Part shown: positions 60,601-64,000 of the stretch, one piece after another | How the letters are laid out: each line of letters begins with the position of its first letter | Numbering within the stretch: position 1 is the first letter of the stretch | From: Ophthalmolycus amberensis | Taxonomy: Eukaryota; Chordata; Actinopteri; Perciformes; Zoarcidae | DNA length: 64,000 nucleotides | Direction of reading: 5' to 3' | Assembly (NCBI GenBank): GCA_024529925.1 | Contig: JAFEUB010000787.1 | Location: 261,501-325,500 of the forward strand | Notes under the pieces: model-generated | Seen by the model: only the letters and a program-made list of their open reading frames with translations | Databases searched by the model: none | What the model was told of the DNA's origin: nothing | Made by a program: the position numbers and the translations under genes

Positions 60601-63474
60601 TATTGACACATATTTATCCATGCCATCACATATCATAAAGCACCGAACACAGGAGGAATGCCTCATGGTATCCCCATCGAATGTGTTTTTAGATAGAAAA
60701 AGTATCCAACTCTTCGGTTTGTAAAATCAAAAAAAAGAGTTGAAGAAATAAGGAAACCCAGTTAGCTTGCTGTTAAATAGTTAATACTAGAAAGAAATGT
60801 GTTGTGTAGTTTCTTAAAACTTGATATTTGGCTCGACGTTAATGCAAGACTTTCATCCAACAACCAATGTCTTGCGTACCTAGTTCAGTTCTTGGTTTCT
60901 CATCAGCCTTCATGAGGCATCTGTCTTTACTGGTGGTGTTTAATTAGTTTGAGTAATGTTACCAACCCCTGCTGGGACCGTGATAATATCCTTAAGTCAC
61001 AGGCTTTAGCTGATGTAATTTATATCTTATGAGATTACTGTGCTGTATTTTAGCCTTCACAATCTCATTTGGACTTATCACATGTGTTCCGACTCTCTAA
61101 GAGAGTTCCTGGGGCTGGGCTGGATGAAGGTTGATAAGATGGAGAGGACGCCAGACATCATGAAAACTACTCAACACTTCAATGATGTAAGCTCTTTCAG
61201 TATTTTGTCATTTGTGTATCCTGTGCAACTATATCTATATACATACATACATACTGTAGATTTTTCTCTTGTACAACCTTACGCAGCATAGACGCAATTA
61301 TCCAGTGCAATAAGTGAAATGTGTATCTATAGTGTATACATGTACATTACTATGTTGTTATATTATCCTATTTGTATTTTGTCTTGATTTTTTATCCTAC
61401 CTCAATTGTTATATATTCAGCACTTCCAGTAAGCTGTCATTTCTAATTTCCCCAGTGTGGGATCACAACAGTTCTCGTCTTACCTTATCTTATCCTTTCC
61501 TTTTGAAGATGAGTAACCTGGTGGCATCACAGATTATGACCCACACTGATGTGGGCTCGAGGGCCAACTCCATAGAAAAGTGGGTTGCCGTGGCTGACAT
61601 CTGCCGCTGTCTCAACAACTACAACGGAGTGCTGGAGATCACATCTGCGCTTAATCGCAGCGCCATCTACCGTTTGAAGAAGACCTGGGCTAAAGTCAGC
61701 AAACAGGTGGAGTAATTCTCCATCAATCCTCTCTCTGTAAACTCTACAACCAGTGTATATAAAGTTGACCTCAGCATAGAGGATTAGAATAAAGTTCTTT
61801 GGTCTCTAATGTCTTCAAATGGATACAGAATTGATGCCATTAGAGAGTTTAGGGAAAGACAACAGAGAAAGGCATTTACCTGGAATGTTTAGTATCTCTT
61901 CGCTCAATTCTAATGAACACTAAATCGATTAAACCATAATCATACAATCATCAGACAGTCTGTCTCTCCACAAAGCCATTCTGCCTGTTCAGGACCCAAG
62001 CAAATCTGATTTTGTCATTTCATTATGGTCATGTTTTTTTAAGAGGAAGTGGATCTCGGATTAATGCAACAGCCTTGCGTGTCCTTGGTTGTTCGTGATA
62101 GTTTGAAAGAAATGATTTTAAATACGTATCCGTGATCTTGTCCAGGCTAAAACCCTCATGGACAAACTGCAGAAGACCGTGTCCACCGAGGGAAGGTCTA
62201 AAAATCTGAGGGAGACCCTGAAAAAGTGAGACATTGCAAATTACAACACTAAATGTATCATGAATTATGTTTTACTGACTTTGAGACAATTTGTGAGACA
62301 TTATTTGTTCACTCTCTTCCTCCAGCTGCAACCCTCCGTGTGTGCCGTACCTGGGAATGTATCAAACTGACTTGGCCTTCATTGAGGAGGGAAGGCCCAA
62401 TTTCACTGAGGAAGGTCTTGTAAACTTCTCCAAAATGAGGATGGTAGGCACATACATCAAAAATAAACATGCAAATCATCCGTACATGTATACTTTTACT
62501 TTGATTGTCAAGTTAAATTCAACCTTTTCTTTAGATATCCCACATCATCAGAGAGATCCGACAGTTCCAGCAGACTCCGTACAGAATAGAGCATCAAGCC
62601 AAGGTACTTTCTTTTTGGAAACACATTTCATATTTTTTTCCCAATAGGGGTGCCTTTTACACAAGAACATCATCGAATGTGCACACTAATAAATGTATGA
62701 ATTGAATAAACTTGATTTATTAAGAGCTGCTATAAAACATAGTTACAAAGCGTTTGAAAAAAAACATGAACAGAGGTTCAGAAAATTGAAACTTCCAGAT
62801 AAAACTAAAGAAATTCTGAAGCCAAATCGTAGAGTTTAGAAGTGAGTTTATAATAAGAAGAAAACACTGATCTTTTATGTAAGTGCTTGTCTCTGCTGCT
62901 GTTGTGAAAGGATTATTGAAAATCCCTTTTGATAGACGGTAGTGTGGAAAAGTATATGTTTCTGGGAGCCAAAAACATGGGCCGGCAGAAGCTATCTTTA
63001 ATCACCAATCCTCTGTTTCTGCATCAAGAAACAGAGGATTGGTGAGTGGTGATGTCATCCTTCTAACATCCACTGTGTATCAATTTAACCCTCGCAGCTG
63101 TTAGCTGGACCACTCAGAGAACCGTGGAAAGTAGTTTAGATTAAGACGACTATGAGATCTAAATTCAATTTGAGTTCAGCAGCATAACTGCAAAGCAATT
63201 TTGGTTTAATCCCCATTCAGCCTTTCAAGACCATCTAGTGATCTACTTGCTAAAACATTTGAAACATTAACGTCAAAGATTAATTGAACAGAACAAACTT
63301 CAGCCGTAGCTGTAAACATGTGTATGTCTACTGGTCTGAAACTTCCAATATCTCTCCCCGCCTTTTATGTTTTCTTTCCAGGTGACCCAGTACCTCCTGG
63401 ATAAGACTCTCATCATGGACGAAGAGACACTCTATGATCTCTCGCTGAAGATTGAGCCCAGGCTTCCTGCCTGA
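24778..63474 (+). CDS. rasgrf2: RASGRF2, Ras-specific guanine nucleotide-releasing factor 2 (complete, 29 coding exons)
   Basis: Dual exchange factor: the DH domain loads GTP on Rac, the CDC25 domain on Ras, under Ca2+/calmodulin control at the plasma membrane, mainly in neurons. I assembled 29 exons (3867 nt, 1288 residues with every exon; human about 1237), all phases consistent. Approximate domains: PH1 25-130, coiled coil 135-205, IQ 208-222 (VQSFMRGWLCRRKWK), DH 245-430, PH2 460-590, REM 610-745, Pro/Ser linker 745-950, CDC25 1053-1288. Identity rests on near-continuous agreement with vertebrate RASGRF2, including the N-terminus MQKSVRYNEGHAL and the C-terminus SLKIEPRLPA. The ATG has A at -3. 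Oddities: an extra in-frame 93-nt exon at 52346-52438 and two unusual residues in exon 24. No frameshifts or stops. If two teleost paralogs exist, I cannot say which this is; linkage to msh3 marks it as the syntenic ortholog. Confidence 0.96.
27655..27840. repeat. dispersed teleost repeat fragment (unnamed)
   Basis: TGTGACATCACAAAACACTT, GGGCCATACCTCAAGAATTC and GATGACATTTTGGACAGACA follow the order of a common fish interspersed repeat known to me only as sequence. Confidence 0.4.
30990..31195 (+). repeat. dispersed repeat, copy A (internally deleted)
   Basis: CGTGGTGAGGTTGCCAGGCA joins directly to AATGCTAAGCTTAGCTAACC and then GTGGTATCGATCTTCTCATC ... GTATTTCCC. The central part present in copy B (31255-31562) is absent, so this is an internal-deletion copy of the same family. 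Confidence 0.6.
31255..31562 (+). repeat. dispersed repeat, copy B (fuller length)
   Basis: GTGAGGTCGCCTGGCAACCA, AGGAGACTCCAGGACCGCCT, CGAAAAAGTGATCGTTTTTA and ATTTAGCAAACAAGATATAA precede an end (TCGATCTTATCTAAATCTCG) homologous to the end of copy A. Same orientation, about 60 bp apart. Confidence 0.6.
33130..33523. mobile_element. MITE-like element with nested 95-bp inverted-repeat unit
   Basis: The outer ends are inverted-similar (left AAAGGCAGGTTTGGTAAT; right, reverse complement, AAAGGTGGGGTTGGTGAT). Inside, 33361-33455 begins CAGTGTTGCCGACTTGG and ends with the near-complement CGAGTTGGCAACACTG, a hAT-like terminal motif. No coding capacity. Clean target-site duplications were not found. 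Confidence 0.55.
36323..36366. repeat. (GGA)n trinucleotide repeat
   Basis: About 14 GGA units; the Glu- and Pro-rich open frames over it are artefacts. Confidence 0.95.
37017..37123 (+). CDS. rasgrf2: rasgrf2 exon 2 (end of PH1)
   Basis: Acceptor CTCTCTTCAG, donor AG|GTACAC; 107 nt, phase 0 in, 2 out. Encodes HYFLIVFGHDGQKPLELRTD and the terminal PH helix WVEAIQQA. Confidence 0.95.
37405..37725 (+). mobile_element. possible L1/Tx1-like 5' fragment (tentative)
   Basis: Begins GTGGACTTCCGGATTGGCGA, resembling 5' ends of fish L1-type LINEs. A frame at 37552-37725 reads PDITIPEKGSMILLILELAN, similar in flavour to the start of L1 ORF1 proteins. Short and without diagnostic motifs. Confidence 0.35.
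37730..38300 (-). mobile_element. LINE reverse transcriptase fragment (non-LTR)
   Basis: Minus-strand frames read VLERRLRLIVEAQI, the QCGFRP-type region, VDQLFTLAGLFEGSWEVAHS, YMCFVDLEKDSD and finally LLFADDVVL (the FADD catalytic motif at about 37807-37827), the order of a non-LTR RT palm. Frameshifts and stops interrupt it. A C-terminal piece of what appears to be the same family is at about 55500-55665. The boundary with the DIRS element (38.2-38.33 kb) is approximate. Confidence 0.75.
38791..39423 (-). pseudogene. DIRS-like gag/RT fusion frame (decayed element ORF, 210 codons)
   Basis: The longest open frame of the element. It starts MHRIDNSLSHLMLSLADSLQ, continues with MSTLVQTRRQVWLAQSPLSE and VPVEPGELFESAAIRALQRT (DIRS gag-like), has a poly-Pro run encoded by the C24/G24 tract, and passes directly into the RT text GEWFTSIDAYSHVP. 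The abrupt gag-to-palm join implies an internal deletion. Not a host gene. Confidence 0.75.
38946..38969. repeat. G24 homopolymer
   Basis: 24 consecutive G on the + strand inside the DIRS gag region; G-quadruplex potential and prone to assembly length errors. Confidence 0.95.
40050..41270 (-). repeat. degenerate ~100-125 bp tandem array within the DIRS-like element
   Basis: The core GTTAGCCTGAGCGAGAGCAC or variants recurs about a dozen times, with cores starting near 40060, 40178, 40299, 40428, 40533, 40634, 40735, 40838, 40940, 41030, 41137 and 41235. Several cores form a short hairpin (AGAGCG-GAAG-CGCTCT at about 41245; GAGCG-GGGA-CGCTC at about 40849). The unit beginning at 40838 is nearly repeated at 40940. 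It lies in the 5' non-coding part of the element. Confidence 0.85.
41937..42084 (+). CDS. rasgrf2: rasgrf2 exon 3 (coiled coil)
   Basis: Acceptor TTGTTTTCAG, donor GAG|GTACAG; 148 nt, phase 2 in, 0 out. Encodes IIEREVLMQKYIHLVQIVET and LEDQGTEIERLKAE, a heptad-rich helix between PH1 and IQ. Confidence 0.96.
42282..42320. repeat. (TA)n microsatellite
   Basis: About 19 TA units preceded by GTATGTATG. Confidence 0.95.
42741..43049. repeat. composite (CCAT)n / (CT)n satellite
   Basis: A CCAT tetranucleotide array with CCCTCC and TTTCC variants shows an exact 60-bp higher-order period (42781 onward repeats at 42841). It is followed by a (CT)n block with CG interruptions (about 42974-43037) and a return to CCATCCATCC. 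The SIHPSIH and DGWMDG open frames are artefacts. Confidence 0.95.
43164..43360 (+). mobile_element. tRNA-derived SINE
   Basis: The pol III promoter boxes of a tRNA head are visible: A box TGGCTCAGTGG (43176-43186) and B box GGTTCGATCCC (43220-43230), with tRNA-like spacing. The body carries ACCCCAAAATTGCTCCCGCA, common in fish SINEs. The tail ATTGTAAGTCGCTTTGGATA ... GACTGTAATGTAAT (from 43319) corresponds to the 3' end of the LINE at 22565-23845. It lacks a full cloverleaf, so it is not a functional tRNA gene. Confidence 0.85.
45111..45200 (+). CDS. rasgrf2: rasgrf2 exon 4 (coiled coil to IQ linker)
   Basis: Acceptor CTCCGAACAG, donor AAG|GTACAG; 90 nt in phase 0. Encodes IIALNKTKERMRPYHVNHEN and EDPDIKKIKK. 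Confidence 0.95.
45338..45474 (+). CDS. rasgrf2: rasgrf2 exon 5 (IQ motif, start of DH)
   Basis: Acceptor GTCTTCAG, donor GA|GTATGT; 137 nt, phase 0 in, 2 out. Starts with the IQ motif VQSFMRGWLCRRKWK (calmodulin binding), then YICSPHAESMRKRNQIVFNM and VEAETE, the entry to the DH domain. Confidence 0.96.
45475..46028 (+). other. rasgrf2: rasgrf2 intron 5 (554 bp)
   Basis: AT-rich, nothing recognisable. Confidence 0.8.
46029..46145 (+). CDS. rasgrf2: rasgrf2 exon 6 (DH domain, CR1)
   Basis: Acceptor TGCTCACAG, donor AG|GTGTGT; 117 nt, phase 2 in and out. Encodes YVHQLYILVNCFLRPLRMAA and INHDDVSSIFLN, the first DH helix that contacts Rho-family GTPases. Confidence 0.96.
   Translation, partial: VRPPALHPGQLFPQTSADGGQLQETPHQPRRCQQHLPQ
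46255..46334 (+). CDS. rasgrf2: rasgrf2 exon 7 (DH domain)
   Basis: Acceptor GTCTTCAG, donor G|GTAAGC; 80 nt, phase 2 in, 1 out. Encodes [20 protein letters not shown] and WPTLVL. Confidence 0.96.
46335..47137 (+). other. rasgrf2: rasgrf2 intron 7 (803 bp)
   Basis: No repeat or gene recognised. Confidence 0.8.
47138..47331 (+). CDS. rasgrf2: rasgrf2 exon 8 (DH domain core)
   Basis: Acceptor TGTTTCTAG, donor CAG|GTAGAT; 194 nt, phase 1 in, 0 out. Encodes [40 protein letters not shown] and TYPMFQ. Confidence 0.96.
47462..47571 (+). CDS. rasgrf2: rasgrf2 exon 9 (DH domain, CR3)
   Basis: Acceptor CCAACAAG, donor AG|GTACGT; 110 nt, phase 0 in, 2 out. Encodes [20 protein letters not shown], the conserved DH helix, and ERKSLEFAKSKLEELS. 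Confidence 0.96.
47667..47785 (+). CDS. rasgrf2: rasgrf2 exon 10 (end of DH, start of PH2)
   Basis: Acceptor GTCGTCAG, donor G|GTAAGT; 119 nt, phase 2 in, 1 out. Encodes [20 protein letters not shown] and MIVEGCDILLDTSQTFVRQ. Confidence 0.96.
47786..48645 (+). other. rasgrf2: rasgrf2 intron 10 (860 bp)
   Basis: No repeat or gene recognised. Confidence 0.8.
48646..48806 (+). CDS. rasgrf2: rasgrf2 exon 11 (PH2)
   Basis: Acceptor GCTCCTCAG, donor AAG|GTCGAG (a weak donor); 161 nt, phase 1 in, 0 out. Encodes VERGKLSKVRLGALSLKKEG, ERQCFLFTKHFLVCTRSSGG and KLHLLK. Confidence 0.95.
48896..48962 (+). CDS. rasgrf2: rasgrf2 exon 12 (PH2)
   Basis: Acceptor CTCTTGCAG, donor T|GTAAGT; 67 nt, phase 0 in, 1 out. 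Encodes QGGVLSLIDCTLIEEPDASD and EE. Mammals have Thr where this begins with Gln. Confidence 0.93.
48963..49419 (+). other. rasgrf2: rasgrf2 intron 12 (457 bp)
   Basis: Contains a (TG)n tract at 49309-49343; otherwise unremarkable. Confidence 0.85.
49420..49556 (+). CDS. rasgrf2: rasgrf2 exon 13 (PH2)
   Basis: Acceptor GTCACACAG, donor CAG|GTAATA; 137 nt, phase 1 in, 0 out. Encodes GGQVFGQLDFKLVFEPLDLP and APSRQEKAAWTSDISQ, the PH2 C-terminal helix with its Trp. Confidence 0.95.
49557..50096 (+). other. rasgrf2: rasgrf2 intron 13 (540 bp)
   Basis: AT-rich, nothing recognised. Confidence 0.8.
50097..50179 (+). CDS. rasgrf2: rasgrf2 exon 14 (PH2 to REM linker)
   Basis: Acceptor CCTCTGTAG, donor AA|GTAAGT; 83 nt, phase 0 in, 2 out. 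Encodes CIDNIRCNGLMTSVFEENSK and VTVPNMI. Confidence 0.95.
50180..50544 (+). other. rasgrf2: rasgrf2 intron 14 (365 bp) with acceptor-proximal (TG)n
   Basis: The (TG)n tract 50481-50512 and a further GT-rich stretch run up to the acceptor TGTCCATCAG, leaving little polypyrimidine sequence. Confidence 0.85.
50545..50793 (+). CDS. rasgrf2: rasgrf2 exon 15 (REM / RasGEF N-terminal motif)
   Basis: 249 nt, phase 2 in and out, donor AG|GTCATA (weak). Encodes KVPQ... as [40 protein letters not shown] and MGKLADIYKKPFSSIP. The REM motif stabilises the CDC25 catalytic hairpin. The downstream joining partner is either the 93-nt exon 16 or, skipping it, exon 17; both keep the frame. Confidence 0.96.
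50794..52345 (+). other. rasgrf2: rasgrf2 intron 15 (1.55 kb)
   Basis: Contains a CT-rich microsatellite (51148-51200), a G-run near 51406 and a dispersed repeat segment (51640-51870, TTAGCATGCTTACGTGCTAA) of the family also at 16.8 kb. Confidence 0.75.
51640..51870. repeat. dispersed teleost repeat fragment (same family as 16.8 kb)
   Basis: Shares AAATGTTAGCATGCTTACGT / GCTAAACTAAGATGGTAAAC and CTCAAAGCACTGTTATGCCT with a very common fish intron repeat. Confidence 0.55.
52346..52438 (+). CDS. rasgrf2: rasgrf2 exon 16, 93-nt putative cassette exon
   Basis: A good polypyrimidine tract and CTACAG acceptor before 52346; donor AA|GTAACT. 93 nt, phase 2 in and out, so inclusion adds exactly 31 residues without disturbing the frame: RARYHSFDRLSISSICPDYS then LKIKRIAVDQSK. 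No stop codon in frame and coding-like composition. In the mammalian RASGRF2 sequence I remember, IPVR joins directly to SLELFF; this exon falls exactly at that junction (split Arg codon). Inclusion level and conservation are unknown. Confidence 0.75.
52439..54226 (+). other. rasgrf2: rasgrf2 intron 16 (1.8 kb)
   Basis: AT-rich; no repeat family or gene recognised. Confidence 0.8.
54227..54681 (+). CDS. rasgrf2: rasgrf2 exon 17 (SLELFF and Pro/Ser-rich linker)
   Basis: Acceptor CCGTTCAG, donor G|GTAAGT; 455 nt, phase 2 in, 1 out. Encodes SLELFFATNQNNRAGEHIND, SPRLCRKFSSPPPLSIPSRT and SSPVRTRKLSL, then a low-complexity Ser/Pro/Thr linker to LRRSIRR. The many SP/TP sites fit the phospho-regulated, less conserved linker between REM and CDC25. 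Confidence 0.95.
54682..55916 (+). other. rasgrf2: rasgrf2 intron 17 (1.2 kb)
   Basis: Holds a CA/TG tract (55319-55364), a LINE fragment (55500-55665) and an ATC-rich stretch just before the acceptor (55840-55890). Confidence 0.8.
55500..55665 (-). mobile_element. LINE ORF2 C-terminal fragment
   Basis: On the minus strand the frame reads MQRLYISPGHLGVPQEELVN then VERGTTGIPRL, resembling the C-terminal W/RDYVS.LA...LGIPQEELE motif of the fish LINE family whose RT piece lies at 37.7-38.3 kb. A short, isolated fragment. Confidence 0.6.
55917..56042 (+). CDS. rasgrf2: rasgrf2 exon 18 (linker, SPSRSPSTP motif)
   Basis: Acceptor CCTGTCTAG, donor G|GTACCA; 126 nt, phase 1 in and out. Encodes LESASLEKIIPESPQSSEAG and SPSRSPSTPRHLRYRQPG, the latter strongly conserved in RASGRF2. 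Confidence 0.95.
56043..56576 (+). other. rasgrf2: rasgrf2 intron 18 (534 bp)
   Basis: A (TG)n tract begins 10 bp after the donor (56053-56076). Nothing else seen. Confidence 0.8.
56577..56666 (+). CDS. rasgrf2: rasgrf2 exon 19 (linker, Ala-rich)
   Basis: Acceptor GTCTGCAG, donor G|GTACAC directly followed by (AC)n; 90 nt, phase 1 in and out, so skippable in frame. Encodes CPVSPASAFAIATAAAGHGS and PP. Confidence 0.95.
56667..57532 (+). other. rasgrf2: rasgrf2 intron 19 (866 bp)
   Basis: Starts with (AC)n at 56669-56697; remainder AT-rich, unassigned. Confidence 0.8.
57533..57639 (+). CDS. rasgrf2: rasgrf2 exon 20
   Basis: Acceptor CCCTCCAG, donor CAG|GTCTGT; 107 nt, phase 1 in, 0 out. Encodes NPERTCDKEFIIQRAATNRV and LNVLRHWVSKHSQ. 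Confidence 0.96.
57640..58960 (+). other. rasgrf2: rasgrf2 intron 20 (1.3 kb)
   Basis: (TG)n at 57658-57690; a purine-rich stretch at 58135-58200. No gene recognised. Confidence 0.8.
58961..59073 (+). CDS. rasgrf2: rasgrf2 exon 21
   Basis: Acceptor TTGTGTTCAG, donor AG|GTGTTG; 113 nt, phase 0 in, 2 out. Encodes DFEMNGELKMSVICLLGEVL and RDPDLLPQESKATANIL. Confidence 0.95.
59190..59520. repeat. degenerate TTCTR pentamer satellite in intron 21
   Basis: Repeats of TTCTG/TTCTA and relatives (for example CATTCTGTTCTGTTCTATTT) occupy most of the 454-bp intron 59074-59527 and run directly into the polypyrimidine tract of the next exon. Confidence 0.85.
59528..59588 (+). CDS. rasgrf2: rasgrf2 exon 22 (small exon before CDC25)
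   Basis: Acceptor TCTCCTAG, donor ATG|GTGAGA; 61 nt, phase 2 in, 0 out. Encodes ALSQDEQEDAQLRIEDILQM. Confidence 0.94.
59589..60210 (+). other. rasgrf2: rasgrf2 intron 22 (622 bp)
   Basis: Nothing recognised. Confidence 0.8.
60211..60314 (+). CDS. rasgrf2: rasgrf2 exon 23 (start of CDC25)
   Basis: Acceptor GTGTGTTTAG, donor GA|GTCAGT; 104 nt, phase 0 in, 2 out. Encodes ECFESLSAMELAEQVTLLDH and IVFRSIPYE, the conserved first helix of the CDC25 domain. Confidence 0.96.
60315..61101 (+). other. rasgrf2: rasgrf2 intron 23 (787 bp)
   Basis: AT-rich, nothing recognised. Confidence 0.8.
61102..61186 (+). CDS. rasgrf2: rasgrf2 exon 24 (CDC25)
   Basis: Acceptor CTCTCTAAG, donor GAT|GTAAGC; 85 nt, phase 2 in, 0 out. 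Encodes EFLGLGWMKVDKMERTPDIM then KTTQHFND. Mammalian RASGRF1/2 have GQGW and TPYIMK here; this copy has Leu and Asp at those positions (about residues 1080 and 1093). Confidence 0.94.
61187..61508 (+). other. rasgrf2: rasgrf2 intron 24 (322 bp)
   Basis: AT-rich, nothing recognised. Confidence 0.8.
61509..61706 (+). CDS. rasgrf2: rasgrf2 exon 25 (CDC25 core)
   Basis: Acceptor CCTTTTGAAG, donor CAG|GTGGAG; 198 nt, phase 0. Encodes MSNLVASQIMTHTDVGSRAN, IEKWVAVADICRCLNNYNGV and LEITSALNRSAIYRLKKTW, the structurally conserved Ras-binding helices of the CDC25 domain. Confidence 0.97.
61707..62145 (+). other. rasgrf2: rasgrf2 intron 25 (439 bp)
   Basis: Nothing recognised. Confidence 0.8.
62146..62225 (+). 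CDS. rasgrf2: rasgrf2 exon 26 (CDC25)
   Basis: Acceptor CTTGTCCAG, donor AA|GTGAGA; 80 nt, phase 0 in, 2 out. Encodes AKTLMDKLQKTVSTEGRSKN and LRETLK. Confidence 0.96.
62326..62443 (+). CDS. rasgrf2: rasgrf2 exon 27 (CDC25)
   Basis: Acceptor TTCCTCCAG, donor ATG|GTAGGC; 118 nt, phase 2 in, 0 out. Encodes NPPCVPYLGMYQTDLAFIEE and GLVNFSKMRM; PYLGMY..DL..I is the signature of CDC25 domains. Confidence 0.97.
62535..62603 (+). CDS. rasgrf2: rasgrf2 exon 28 (CDC25)
   Basis: Acceptor TTTCTTTAG, donor AAG|GTACTT; 69 nt, phase 0. Encodes ISHIIREIRQFQQTPYRIEH and QAK. Confidence 0.96.
62604..63381 (+). other. rasgrf2: rasgrf2 intron 28 (778 bp)
   Basis: Contains a perfect 19-bp hairpin at 63002-63045; otherwise unassigned. 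Confidence 0.8.
63002..63045. repeat. perfect 19-bp inverted repeat with 6-nt loop
   Basis: TCACCAATCCTCTGTTTCT (63002-63020), loop GCATCA, then AGAAACAGAGGATTGGTGA (63027-63045). No mismatches. It lies in the last rasgrf2 intron and is not part of any repeat I recognise. Confidence 0.95.
63382..63474 (+). CDS. rasgrf2: rasgrf2 last coding exon (29) with stop
   Basis: Acceptor TTTCTTTCCAG; 93 nt, phase 0, stop TGA at 63472-63474. Encodes VTQYLLDKTLIMDEETLYDL and SLKIEPRLPA-stop, the typical RASGRF2 C-terminus. Confidence 0.97.
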   Translation: MTQYLLDKTLIMDEETLYDLSLKIEPRLPA

Positions 63475-64000
63475 GTTGCAGCTGTTTGTGGCCAGTGGGA
63501 ACCTGCCAAACCTGGACCCCCCCCCCCCCCCCCCCAGGGGAAACACGCCCACGCAATCTCGTCAATCAAGAGGAAATCTGAGAGTTTTGAGAGCGACGTG
63601 GAATTGGAAATAAGAGAAATACTGACTGAAGTGGGAGATATCTTTAGAGTCAAGTATGAGGACAGTTGAACAAGCTTTTACAAGAGACTGAGGGAGCATG
63701 AGGAGGAGACAAGGCTGTTGGAGTGTCGGATTGATTGTCTTCAAGGAGAACAAGAGGAGGTGGTTTTGGTTGCAATGCGTGAGGGTTTTTGAGGAAATGA
63801 CATGTCGCCGTGTGCGCTCGTCATTCCTCAGACGAGAGTGCGGTGCACACGACATCACACATGGAGCATGGAGTGAATGGATGGAATACAGTGGATGTAA
63901 CAGAGATGTAGCATATACAGACTGTGTGACAGAGAGATGTCCGCTTTCGTGTCTCTGTGCCGTTGTCTATGTTCTGTTGCCTGTGCATTTCCGTGCCACA
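63475..64000 (+). other. rasgrf2: rasgrf2 3' UTR (start), with C19 tract
   Basis: Sequence after the stop up to the window end. It contains C19 at 63517-63535. No AATAAA is seen, so the poly(A) site is probably beyond the window. No second gene recognised. Confidence 0.7.

Overview
The window is vertebrate nuclear DNA, almost certainly from a teleost fish. It has small exons in a largely non-coding background, canonical GT/AG introns, abundant (GT)n/(CA)n microsatellites, and remnants of element classes typical of fish genomes: L2-like and other non-LTR LINEs, a DIRS-type retrotransposon, a PIF/Harbinger DNA transposon, hAT-like MITEs and a tRNA-derived SINE. There are no prokaryotic operons, CRISPR arrays or prophage.

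Two host genes lie on the + strand. The 3' end of msh3 (mismatch-repair MutS homolog 3, four last coding exons, 7366-21900) encodes the end of the ATPase domain, including the Walker B motif, and the C-terminus. The first 7.4 kb is msh3 intron with an L2 remnant. The next gene, about 2.9 kb downstream, is a complete rasgrf2 coding region (Ras-specific guanine nucleotide releasing factor 2; 24778-63474), which I split into 29 coding exons with consistent phases throughout: 1288 codons if every exon is used. The msh3-rasgrf2 order and orientation match the human chromosome 5 arrangement as I know it, which supports both identifications.

The rasgrf2 product reads PH1 - coiled coil - IQ - DH - PH2 - REM - Pro/Ser linker - CDC25, i.e. 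a Rac/Ras exchange factor controlled by Ca2+/calmodulin. An in-frame 93-nt exon (52346-52438) lies between the REM exon and the linker exon. I do not find its peptide in the mammalian RASGRF2 or RASGRF1 sequences I remember, so it is probably a cassette exon and is the most interesting coding observation here.

Other regions: msh3's last intron (18169-21818) carries a decayed Harbinger element with remnants of both its transposase and its Myb-like gene. The intergenic region holds a 3' LINE copy (minus strand), then an uninterrupted (GA)122 tract 390 bp upstream of the rasgrf2 ATG and a CpG-rich promoter/first exon. rasgrf2 intron 2 (37124-41936) is almost filled by a mobile-element cluster: an L1-like 5' fragment, a LINE reverse-transcriptase fragment, and a DIRS-like element whose upstream part is about 12 diverged ~100-125 bp tandem units, many with a short hairpin. 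rasgrf2 intron 3 holds a (TA)n tract, a composite CCAT/CT satellite and a SINE whose 3' tail matches the tail of the LINE at 22.6 kb. All calls come from reading the sequence; no database search was run.
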